6,068 nt of DNA from Acidobacteriota bacterium (GTDB lineage Bacteria; Acidobacteriota; Holophagae; Holophagales; Holophagaceae): the NCBI GenBank assembly GCA_021778785.1, contig JAJYBX010000134.1, positions 1 to 6,068 on the forward strand. Direction: 5' to 3'. This document shows positions 1 through 5,750 of this stretch, in pieces. The first letter of the stretch is position 1, and each line of letters opens with the position of its first letter. The position numbers and the translations under genes were made by a program. Under the pieces are notes generated by a model, which saw nothing but the letters and a program-made list of their open reading frames with translations, ran no database searches and was not told the DNA's origin.

Positions 1-816
1 AAATCCGGGCTCGTGGCCCAGAAGGTGGCCGCGACCCTGGCTTCCACGGGCTGCCCCAGCCTCTACCTCCATCCCGCCGAGGCCCTCCATGGCGATCTCG
101 GCATGGTCACCGAGGCCGATTCCGTACTGGCGCTCTCCAACAGCGGGGAATCGGAGGAGGTCGTGCGGCTCCTTCCGAGCCTGGTCCGGATGGGCGTCCC
201 GCTGGCGGCCATCACCTCCCGGGGGGAGAGCGGCCTCGGCCAGGCTGCCAATTGGCGCTTCCTCTATCGACTGCCCCAGGGCGAAGGCTGTCCCCTCGAC
301 CTGGCGCCCATGGCCAGCACCACCCTCCAGCTCGTCTGGGGCGACCTCCTGGCGGCCACGCTCATGGACCGGCGGGGCTTCACCCGGGACAACTTCGCCC
401 TCTATCACCCCGCTGGAAGTCTTGGCGCGAAACTGCTCAAGGTGAATGCTTTGATGCACCAGAACTGGCCCCGGGTGGCCCCCGACGCCCCCCTGACGAC
501 CATCCTGTCGGCCATGACCGAGGGGCACTTCGGCATGACCAGTGTCATGGAGGGCGGACGGCTCCTGGGCGTCATCACGGACGGGGATCTCCGGCGTGGA
601 CTGGAAACCGCCGAACGGGAGAACAGAAATCCGCTCGCCCTCAAGGCCAACGAGCTGATGTCCCTCCGTCCGGTCCAGATCGATGAGGGCGCCTTGGCCG
701 TGGAGGCCGCCGCGAAGATGGAGACCCGGAAGATCACCTTCCTGATGGTGGAGCGGGAAGGCCGTCCGTGCGGCCTCCTCCACATCCACGATCTGCTGGC
801 AGCCAAGGTCTTGTAG
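1..816 (+). CDS. kdsD: D-arabinose-5-phosphate isomerase, 3' part (5' end outside window)
   Basis: Interconverts D-ribulose 5-phosphate and D-arabinose 5-phosphate, the first step of Kdo synthesis for LPS, in the cytoplasm. The frame is open from base 1 and ends at TAG 814-816, giving 271 residues. E. coli KdsD has about 328, so roughly 58 N-terminal residues lie upstream of the window. A GTG at 13 is internal, not a start. Order of domains: SIS isomerase domain (codons 1 to about 140), with the KSG loop at codons 1-3, SNSGES at 46-51, GCPLDLAP at 96-103 and HPAGSLG at 136-142; then two CBS domains (about 148-205 and 215-271), the first carrying TDGDLRR. By alignment from memory, the E. coli catalytic residues K59, E111, E152 and H193 correspond to K1, E53, E95 and H136, all present. 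The KSG loop continues LVAQK where E. coli has HIGRK. Identification is firm; other SIS-CBS sugar isomerases of the GutQ type are the only real alternative. Confidence 0.93.
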   Translation, partial: KSGLVAQKVAATLASTGCPSLYLHPAEALHGDLGMVTEADSVLALSNSGESEEVVRLLPSLVRMGVPLAAITSRGESGLGQAANWRFLYRLPQGEGCPLDLAPMASTTLQLVWGDLLAATLMDRRGFTRDNFALYHPAGSLGAKLLKVNALMHQNWPRVAPDAPLTTILSAMTEGHFGMTSVMEGGRLLGVITDGDLRRGLETAERENRNPLALKANELMSLRPVQIDEGALAVEAAAKMETRKITFLMVEREGRPCGLLHIHDLLAAKVL

Positions 817-838
817 CTGAAGATGGGCGACTCGCGGC

Positions 839-868
839 TTGGGTTCAAGGTTACATAATATACATTAT
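839..868 (+). promoter_or_regulatory. Possible promoter in AT-rich gap before the LptF-LptG gene
   Basis: The 75-nt gap between kdsD and the next gene holds a sharply AT-rich patch (about 851-880) in otherwise very GC-rich DNA. A TTGGGT (839-844) could act as -35. CATTAT (863-868, 18-nt spacer) or TACATT (861-866, 16-nt spacer) could act as -10. No terminator hairpin is visible in the gap, so read-through from kdsD is also possible. The assignment rests on base composition and weak consensus matches only. Confidence 0.3.
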
Positions 869-891
869 CGAAAGCTAAATCAGGCCCTCCG

Positions 892-3147
892 ATGCCCTCT
901 GTCATGACCCGTTACATCCTCCGCCGCTGGACGGTGCCTTTGCTGGGGGCCCTCGTCTTCTACGGGGCCCTGCTCCTGGCCAGCGAGGTGGTGGCCATCT
1001 CCAAGGAGATCTTCACCCAGGGCGCCGCCATGCGGTGGCTGATCCCGCTGCTGTTCACCGCGCTCCCGTGGATCCTGGGCATGGTGCTGCCCATGGCGGC
1101 GGTCCTCGGGGGCCTGATGGGGACACAGCAGATGATGGAGGGCTCGGAGCTGGTGGCGGCCCAGGGCCTGGGCGCCGGCCGACGGACCTGGCTGCACCCC
1201 TGGACCATCCTGGCCTCCATCCTCTTCGTCCTCGCCACCCTGAATGCCCACCTGCTGGTGCCTGCTGCCAGCCAGCTTCAGCAGCACCTCAAGACGCGGA
1301 TGGCCGAGGAGGCCAAGTCCCGGTTCCTCCGTCCGGGGGGGCCGCCCTGGTTTCCCCCCGGATCCCCGGATTCCGCCTTCTGGGTTTCGCCCGAAGGCCA
1401 GGTCCACATCATGGAATCCACCCCCCAGGGGGTGCAGCACCTCACGGCCGCCTCCATGACCTATGCCATCGAGACCGGGTCCGACGGCTCCTCCGGGCTG
1501 CAACTCCGGCTGGACGGGTTGAACGGGGCGCTCTACCAACCCCCCAGCCCGGGCAGCCCCTCCCAGGGGAGCGTCATCCACCTGCATCAGGCGCAGCAGG
1601 TCTTCCGCTTCGCCCTGCCCTCCGGGACCCGCCTCCTGGCTCCGACCCCCCTCCGCGAGGAGAGCACTCCGAACCTCATCCGGCTGAGTCGGGCCCCCCT
1701 GGGGGCCGGCCAGGACCCGGCGGTCTGGAAGGGCACGCGGCTCCAGGCGGACATGGAGCTTTGCCGGAGGATCACCCTTCCCATCGCCTCGGCTGCCCTC
1801 CTTCTCCTGGGCATCGGCCTCGGATTCGGTCACCCGCGCTTCTACAAGGGTGGGGCCATCCTCCGGAGCATGGGCATGATCATGCTCTATTACTTGAGCA
1901 TGAGGTACTTTGAAAACATGTGGATAGGCGAGAAATTTAAAACGCCCATCCCCCTCCTTGTGGTCCCCTTTCCGTTCCTTGCCTGGGGTTGGCTCCTCCT
2001 CCGGCAACGCCTCCGGCCCCACCATCCGAGCCGTCTCGGCCGCCGCCTGAAACCTTGGCTGGCCCCCCTGCGCGCCCGAGTCCTGCCAGCCCTCCAGTGG
2101 GGCCTGGCCAACCAGGCCCGGCTGAAGCGGTGGCTTCATGGCAAGGGAACCCGACACGGCATCCTGCGGCACTGGTCCACCCTGGGCTGGTACCGGAACT
2201 GGGCCTCGGCCATGGGCACGCTCCTGCTGCTCAACTTCCTGGTGGAATACGCCAGTCTGGCTGGAGATCTATCTAAGAATAAGATCCATTTCTATGTATT
2301 CATTAAGTATTGGCTCTGGAACCTCCCTCCTTTCCTGGCCATCGCCCTGCCCATGGCCTTTCTGCTGGGTTCACTCCTGGCCCTGTCCGAGGGCGCCCTC
2401 AGCCGGGAATGGCTTGCCCTCCGGGCGGGCGGGGTGAGCCTGGTCCGCTGGCTCTGGAGCAGTCGGTTCGCCTGGGCCGGGGTCACGGCCTTCACCCTGC
2501 TCCTGCAGGCCTGGATCGCACCCATGGCAACTGGCCGTGCAAACAGGCTTTACAAGGAAATCCTGAAGCGGTCCGACAATGTATCAACCACCCGCCCATG
2601 GCTGTATCTCGGATCCACAGGCGTGCTCTGGAACCTGCAGGGCGAGCAGCGCTGGGGATTCCCCCTGAAGGCCCCGGGCGAGGCACCGCTCCTCCTCGGT
2701 TGGCGCATGGGGGACACCTACTCCCAGGCTCTGGCCTGGGGAGGGCTGCACATGGTCCAGGGCCCTCCCGCCGAGCAGCTCTTCCCGGAGCGCTCCCTGC
2801 GAAACACGGCTTCGGCGGAGGAGGCCTCCACCTACGACCTGTTCCACTGGCAGCGCTGGGCCCCCGATCCGGAGCGCGCCTACATGCTCTGGAGCCGCAT
2901 CCTGGGCTGGCTGGCGGGCCCCTGTCTGGTGCTGGCCATGCTCTCCTACGCCTTCCCGGGCCCCCGTCAGGGCCGCGGTCAGGCCCTCGGCGCGGGCCTC
3001 GTGGCCGGCCTCCTGTTTCTCGGACTCCAGGCCCTCTTCGGAGGCGCGGCCAAGGCCTCGGAGATCCCGGCCACCTGGGGGGTCCTGGCGCCGCTGCTGC
3101 TGCTGCTCAGCGTCTCCCTCCTCCGCCTCCGCCAGTTGAGGACCTGA
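892..3147 (+). CDS. Fused LptF-LptG LPS-export ABC transporter permease (single chain)
   Basis: Predicted inner-membrane permease that, with the ATPase LptB, would extract LPS and pass it to LptC/LptA. The 751 residues are two permeases in series. The first half (about 1-371) has hydrophobic spans near 13-35, 48-72, 103-125, 293-312, 323-342 and 353-371, with a large periplasmic segment (about 126-292). The second half (about 436-751) repeats this with spans near 437-457, 476-498, 526-546, 667-686, 696-715 and 727-745 and a shorter periplasmic segment (about 547-666). Each half has a coupling-helix-like motif after its second span: GSELVAAQGLGAG (84-96) and LSREWLALRAGG (503-514). E86 and E506 sit where E. 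coli LptF/LptG have conserved glutamates. The halves are joined by a basic linker (about 371-435). E. coli uses two proteins of about 360 residues each; the second half here is somewhat short. Start: ATG 892 gives MPSVMTRYILRR; ATG 904 (M5) is equally plausible, as family members begin close to RYILR. Neither has a clear Shine-Dalgarno. Confidence 0.88.
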   Translation: MPSVMTRYILRRWTVPLLGALVFYGALLLASEVVAISKEIFTQGAAMRWLIPLLFTALPWILGMVLPMAAVLGGLMGTQQMMEGSELVAAQGLGAGRRTWLHPWTILASILFVLATLNAHLLVPAASQLQQHLKTRMAEEAKSRFLRPGGPPWFPPGSPDSAFWVSPEGQVHIMESTPQGVQHLTAASMTYAIETGSDGSSGLQLRLDGLNGALYQPPSPGSPSQGSVIHLHQAQQVFRFALPSGTRLLAPTPLREESTPNLIRLSRAPLGAGQDPAVWKGTRLQADMELCRRITLPIASAALLLLGIGLGFGHPRFYKGGAILRSMGMIMLYYLSMRYFENMWIGEKFKTPIPLLVVPFPFLAWGWLLLRQRLRPHHPSRLGRRLKPWLAPLRARVLPALQWGLANQARLKRWLHGKGTRHGILRHWSTLGWYRNWASAMGTLLLLNFLVEYASLAGDLSKNKIHFYVFIKYWLWNLPPFLAIALPMAFLLGSLLALSEGALSREWLALRAGGVSLVRWLWSSRFAWAGVTAFTLLLQAWIAPMATGRANRLYKEILKRSDNVSTTRPWLYLGSTGVLWNLQGEQRWGFPLKAPGEAPLLLGWRMGDTYSQALAWGGLHMVQGPPAEQLFPERSLRNTASAEEASTYDLFHWQRWAPDPERAYMLWSRILGWLAGPCLVLAMLSYAFPGPRQGRGQALGAGLVAGLLFLGLQALFGGAAKASEIPATWGVLAPLLLLLSVSLLRLRQLRT

Positions 3148-3212
3148 TGCCCTCCTCCCTCCGTCGCCTTGCCCGCTTGGGGCCCTCCCGTGGTGGAGAA
3201 GGGCGTCCATGA
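3147..3212 (+). CDS. Possible 21-codon bridging ORF between the permease gene and mnmA
   Basis: A small frame encoding MPSSLRRLARLGPSRGGEGRP exactly spans the gap. Its ATG overlaps the permease stop (TGATG, 3145-3149) and its TGA overlaps the mnmA start (ATGA, 3209-3212). GAGGA (3138-3142) lies 4 nt before its ATG, a short but possible ribosome-binding spacing. The peptide is basic and resembles nothing I recognise. If translated, its likely role is translational coupling of the permease gene to mnmA rather than a function of the peptide. Chance is a serious alternative. Confidence 0.2.
   Translation: MPSSLRRLARLGPSRGGEGRP
3195..3203 (+). promoter_or_regulatory. Ribosome binding site of mnmA
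   Basis: GGAGAAGGG ends 5 nt before ATG 3209, with the GGAG core (3195-3198) 10 nt away. This is one of the clearer Shine-Dalgarno sequences in the window and supports the chosen mnmA start. Confidence 0.6.
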
Positions 3213-4342
3213 CCAGCCCCTTGATGGAAAAGGCCCTGACCGGTCTGCGGGCCCATCCCACCCTCCGCCCCGGGGATCGGATCCTGGCCGCCATGTCCGG
3301 CGGTGTGGACAGCTCCGTGATGGCCGCGCTCCTGCACCGGGCGGGGCATGAGGTCATCGGCCTTTCCATGCAGCTCTTCGACAAGAAGGCCGATGGAGCT
3401 TCCGATGGGAAATGTTGCACCCTGGATGATTTCCAGGATGCCCGGCGAGTGGCCTTTGAACTGGGGTTCCCCCACTATGTGATGGATTTCGAGACCCGTT
3501 TCCGGGAGACGGTCATCGAGGGCTTCATCCAGGGGTACCTCGATGGGGAAACTCCCAGCCCCTGCATTCGTTGCAACCAACACCTCAAATTCACATCCCT
3601 GGTGGAGCGGGCCGATGAACTGGGCGCCCCGTTCGTGGCCACCGGCCACTACGCGGGCATCACCCGGGATGAATCCGGCTGGCATCTACGCAAAGCCGGA
3701 GACCCTGCCAAGGACCAGAGCTACTTCCTCTTCCACCACACCCAGCGGACCCTGGCCAGGACACTCTTCCCCCTGTCGGAGTTCACGAAAACCGAAGTCC
3801 GCGCCCTGGGGGCCGAACTGGGGCTGCATCTCGCGGAAAAGCCTGAAAGCCAGGAGATCTGCTTCGTCACCCAGGACCGCTATGACGCCTTCCTGGAGGC
3901 CGAGGGCCGGGACCCGGGCGTGGGCGGCGGGGACATCCGCCACCTGGATGGCCGGCTTCTGGGCCGGCATCGCGGCTACTGGCGCTACACCGTGGGCCAG
4001 CGCCGGGGACTGGGGGTGGCCTCCGCGGAATCCCTCTACGTGGTCCGGGTCGCCCGGGACACCAACACCGTCTGGGTCGGGGGCGAGGCGGACCTGTTGG
4101 GCCGGGACCTGGTGGCCCGGGAACTCAGTTGGGTGGGAGCACCGCCCCGGGGGCCCCTGGCCTGCGGCGCCAAGGTCCGGAGCCGCAGTCCCGAAGCCGA
4201 GGCCCTGGTCATCCCCCTGGCGGACGGCCGGGCCAAGGTGGCCTTCGCGGAGCCGCAGCGGGCCCTGGCGCCCGGCCAGGCGGTGGTCTTCTACCGGGAG
4301 GACGAAGTGCTGGGCGGCGGCTGGATCGATTCGCGCCCATGA
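3209..4342 (+). CDS. mnmA: tRNA-specific 2-thiouridylase MnmA
   Basis: Thiolates U34 at the wobble position of tRNAs for Lys, Glu and Gln, activating the uridine with ATP and receiving sulfur from a persulfide relay; cytoplasmic. At 377 residues it is full length. Visible in order: N-type ATP-pyrophosphatase P-loop SGGVDSS (30-36), the CCTLDDFQDARR segment (69-80), PCIRCNQHLKF (118-128), TGHYAG (145-150), the AKDQSYFL segment (167-174), SQEICFV (214-220), then a GQRRGLGV motif (263-270) and C-terminal beta domains. C122 and C218 correspond to the E. coli catalytic pair C102/C199. C119 makes a CxxC where E. coli has DxxC. The start at 3209 has a good Shine-Dalgarno (3195-3203) and puts the P-loop about 30 residues in; the family P-loop is often nearer the N-terminus, so a short N-terminal extension is present. 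The gene lies 61 nt after the permease gene with no terminator between. Confidence 0.96.
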   Translation: MTSPLMEKALTGLRAHPTLRPGDRILAAMSGGVDSSVMAALLHRAGHEVIGLSMQLFDKKADGASDGKCCTLDDFQDARRVAFELGFPHYVMDFETRFRETVIEGFIQGYLDGETPSPCIRCNQHLKFTSLVERADELGAPFVATGHYAGITRDESGWHLRKAGDPAKDQSYFLFHHTQRTLARTLFPLSEFTKTEVRALGAELGLHLAEKPESQEICFVTQDRYDAFLEAEGRDPGVGGGDIRHLDGRLLGRHRGYWRYTVGQRRGLGVASAESLYVVRVARDTNTVWVGGEADLLGRDLVARELSWVGAPPRGPLACGAKVRSRSPEAEALVIPLADGRAKVAFAEPQRALAPGQAVVFYREDEVLGGGWIDSRP

Positions 4343-4386
4343 AGGCTGTGACCCGCGCCGCCTGATCTCCCGGCTAGCCTTCCGGG

Positions 4387-4923
4387 ATGCTCGCCTACCG
4401 CCTCTGGGTCCAGGCCCACCCCCTCCTCTCCGCCGCGCTCCAGTTCGGGCTGCTGGGCACCCTGGGCGAACTGCTCGCCGCGGGGCTCCGGGCCCGCCGC
4501 CCGGCCCTGCCCTGCACCCTCCCCGAGCTCCTGGCCAAGGTCGCCGCCTGGGCCCTGCTGGGCCTTGTCATCAAGGCGGGATTCGTGGGCATGCGTGGCT
4601 TCACCCTCGCCCTGCTGGACCACCGCATGCTGCCGGCCTTCCTGGGCTCGGGGGTGGGTCTGGCCTTCGCCCTGTCCGCCCTCACGAACCTCTTCTTCGG
4701 CCCGCAGATGATGCTGTTCCACCGCCTCGAGGACAACCTCATCCTGCGCCGCCGGGGGTTCGAGGGCATGGGGCCGGCCCTCTGGACCCTCCTCTGGTTC
4801 TGGGTTCCCGCCCACACGCTCACCTTCAGCCTGCCCGTGGATTTCCAGGTGGGCCTCGCCGCCCTCTGGTCTGTGATCCTCGGGACCATCCTGGGGACCG
4901 CGGCAAGCCACCGGAAGGCCTGA
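4387..4923 (+). CDS. Polytopic membrane protein, possibly Mpv17/PMP22-like
   Basis: A 178-residue protein I do not recognise as a named bacterial gene. It is strongly hydrophobic, with likely membrane spans near 14-33, 50-67, 83-103, 130-148 and 152-171. An in-frame TAG at 4375-4377 makes ATG 4387 the first available ATG; its Shine-Dalgarno is poor. The C-terminal 45 residues have the pattern GPALWTLLWFWVPAHTLTF (129-147) followed by LPVDFQ and ALWSVILG. This recalls the W-x-x-W-P / F-x-x-V-P / W-x-x-x-L-S ending of eukaryotic Mpv17/PMP22 proteins. An N-terminal HPLLSAALQFGLLGTLGELL also loosely resembles the Mpv17 start (P-L-x-T-x-x-x-x-G-x-x-x-x-x-G-D). The resemblance is by eye and function is unknown. 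It lies 44 nt after mnmA and 34 nt before the thioesterase gene, so it is probably co-transcribed. Confidence 0.7.
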   Translation: MLAYRLWVQAHPLLSAALQFGLLGTLGELLAAGLRARRPALPCTLPELLAKVAAWALLGLVIKAGFVGMRGFTLALLDHRMLPAFLGSGVGLAFALSALTNLFFGPQMMLFHRLEDNLILRRRGFEGMGPALWTLLWFWVPAHTLTFSLPVDFQVGLAALWSVILGTILGTAASHRKA

Positions 4924-4948
4924 TCCTGCTGCCCGTCCCGATGCTTCC

Positions 4949-4954
4949 GGAGGA
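4949..4954 (+). promoter_or_regulatory. Ribosome binding site of the thioesterase gene
   Basis: GGAGGA lies just ahead of ATG 4958, with 4 nt between GGAGG and the start codon. The match is perfect and the spacing tight. It supports this start over any later in-frame codon. Confidence 0.6.
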
Positions 4955-4957
4955 CCC

Positions 4958-5431
4958 ATGCCCGAACCCGCCTTCCAGGACTTCTATCCCGAGAACGTCG
5001 CCCACTGCTACGGCTGCGGACGGCTGAACGAACGGGGGCTGCGGATCCAGACCCGCTGGGAGGGCGAGGAAACCGTGACGCGCTTCCGGCCGCGGCCGGA
5101 GCACACGGCCATCCCGGGCTTCGTCTACGGTGGACTGCTCGCCTCCCTGGTGGACTGCCACGGCACAGGAACAGCCGCGGCAGCCATGTACCGCCAGGAG
5201 GGGCGTCCCATGGACAGCCTGCCGGCCTTCCGTTTCGTGACGGCCTCCCTGCACGTGGACTACCTGCGCCCCACGCCCCTCGACGCGGAGCTGGAGATCC
5301 GCGGCCGGGTGAAGGAGATCAAGGGCCGACGGGTGATCGTGGAGGCCACGGTCTCCGCCGGAGGCGTGGCCACGGTCCGTGGAGAAGTGGTGGCCGTGCA
5401 GATGCCCGAGAGCTTCAATCCGAGTGCCTGA
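4958..5431 (+). CDS. Hotdog-fold (PaaI/4HBT-like) thioesterase family protein
   Basis: Likely acyl-CoA thioesterase of the PaaI/4HBT superfamily, cytoplasmic, substrate unknown. The 157 residues fit one hotdog domain plus a short N-terminal lead. Visible: HCYGCGRLNERGLRI (16-30), a CxxCG...N..GL motif seen at the start of many PaaI-like proteins; GFVYGGLLASLVDCHGTGTA (54-73), the active-site helix with GG at 58-59 and the acid D66; and HVDYLRPTPLDAELEI (99-114), the typical edge strand. The usual HGG of PaaI is YGG here, so Y57 replaces the common histidine, while D66 is kept. C17/C20 could bind a metal or be structural. The start is fixed by GGAGGA at 4949-4954. The gene is last in the co-directional run and is followed by a strong hairpin at 5468-5491. 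Confidence 0.85.
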   Translation: MPEPAFQDFYPENVAHCYGCGRLNERGLRIQTRWEGEETVTRFRPRPEHTAIPGFVYGGLLASLVDCHGTGTAAAAMYRQEGRPMDSLPAFRFVTASLHVDYLRPTPLDAELEIRGRVKEIKGRRVIVEATVSAGGVATVRGEVVAVQMPESFNPSA

Positions 5432-5467
5432 CCAGGCCACCGGGGACTTCGATCCCGACCGGCGCGG

Positions 5468-5491
5468 AGAAGCCCCCTTGCGGGGGCTTCT
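5468..5491. terminator. Perfect 10-bp hairpin, probable (bidirectional) terminator
   Basis: AGAAGCCCCC (5468-5477) and GGGGGCTTCT (5482-5491) pair perfectly around a 4-nt loop. Read on plus the loop is TTGC; read on minus it is GCAA closed by C-G, a stable GNRA tetraloop. There is no long T-run on either side, only the CTTCT inside the 3' arm. It lies 36 nt after the thioesterase stop and 4 nt beyond the CCA end of the minus-strand tRNA-Cys fragment. It could therefore end both the plus-strand gene run and the original tRNA transcript. Confidence 0.75.
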
Positions 5492-5495
5492 GGTC

Positions 5496-5546
5496 TGGAG
5501 GCGCCGATCGGAATCGAACCGATGAATGGCAGATTTGCAGTCTGCC
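5496..5546 (-). tRNA. tRNA-Cys(GCA) 3' fragment (anticodon arm to CCA; 5' part missing)
   Basis: Read on the minus strand this is the anticodon stem GCAGA, loop CTGCAAA (anticodon GCA at 5536-5538, Cys), stem TCTGC, variable loop CATTC, T stem/loop ATCGG-TTCGATT-CCGAT, acceptor 3' strand CGGCGCC, discriminator T and encoded CCA (5496-5498). All of these pair or match tRNA consensus. Upstream on the minus strand (above 5547) there is no D arm with its GG and no GGCGCCG to pair with the acceptor. The gene is therefore truncated and cannot make a tRNA. The cut-off at the anticodon arm next to an integrase gene indicates that a mobile element displaced this 3' part. A functional tRNA-Cys is expected at the other end of the element. 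Confidence 0.85.
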
Positions 5547-5550
5547 CATT
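5525..5550. other. Candidate attachment-site core (att junction) in tRNA-Cys anticodon arm
   Basis: AATGGCAGA (5525-5533) and TCTGCCCATT (5541-5550) are inverted copies, differing by one extra base, around the 7-nt anticodon loop TTTGCAG (5534-5540). Two inverted core sites around a 7-bp overlap is the expected layout for a tyrosine integrase crossover, and the anticodon loop is a known integration sublocation in tRNA genes. The left arm is chromosomal tRNA. The CCATT beyond the stem on the right would come from the element. The exact crossover point is inferred. Confidence 0.5.
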
Positions 5551-5750
5551 AGAACGTCGTGCAATGGCTTTTAAAGCACGTATATTGATTCAGAAAAAAG
5601 GACTTAACTCTACTCGGTCGCACGCCGATGAGAAAAAGGTCCGATGACAGAATGCAGTTGTTTCAATGCTCAAACTGTACCCCTAGACTGTACCCCAGAT
5701 CGGCCCTCCGGAACCTCGGACACGGTCGAACTCCACGGAAGAGGTACCCG
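5547..5750. other. Element end between att site and integrase: low-GC, repeat-bearing, no gene
   Basis: These 204 nt contain no convincing coding frame. About 5550-5680 is clearly richer in A/T than the flanking genes. Visible structure: CGTGC/GCACG inverted arms (5558-5562 and 5576-5580) overlapping the near-palindrome GCTTTTAAAGC (5567-5577); AGAAAAA-type direct repeats (5592 and 5631); CCGATGA at 5625 and 5641; and a CTGTACCCC pair at 5675 and 5688. This is where integrase arm-type sites and the integrase promoter would be expected. No -35/-10 pair stands out. Confidence 0.55.
5675..5696. repeat. Tandem CTGTACCCC direct repeat upstream of integrase
   Basis: CTGTACCCC occurs at 5675-5683 and 5688-5696, identical and 13 nt apart start to start, about 55 nt before the integrase ATG. 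Between and partly overlapping them is TAGACT (5684-5689), a weak -10-like hexamer. Candidates are integrase arm-type binding sites or an operator controlling the integrase. Confidence 0.6.

Noticed and set aside
880..2172. Long minus-strand open frame (430 codons) opposite the permease gene
   Set aside because: Composition is Gly/Pro/Gln/His/Arg-rich without domain-like or membrane pattern. It is the expected antisense shadow of a high-GC gene with strong third-position bias.
4339..4365. 8-codon ORF MKAVTRAA overlapping the mnmA stop by ATGA
   Set aside because: Too short, no independent ribosome binding site, and ends 21 nt before the next gene. Not enough to call.
3543..5027. Plus-strand 494-codon frame across mnmA, the membrane protein and the thioesterase start
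   Set aside because: It is out of frame with three well-supported genes and its Arg/Pro/Ala/Trp-rich sequence shows no motif.
5443..5456. Small GGGA/TCCC hairpin after the thioesterase gene
   Set aside because: Only a 4-bp stem, negligible beside the perfect hairpin at 5468-5491.
5496..5575. A complete tRNA-Cys on the minus strand
   Set aside because: CATT/AATG (about 5563-5566 and 5547-5550) could mimic a D stem, but the loop lacks GG and no upstream sequence pairs with the CGGCGCC acceptor strand.
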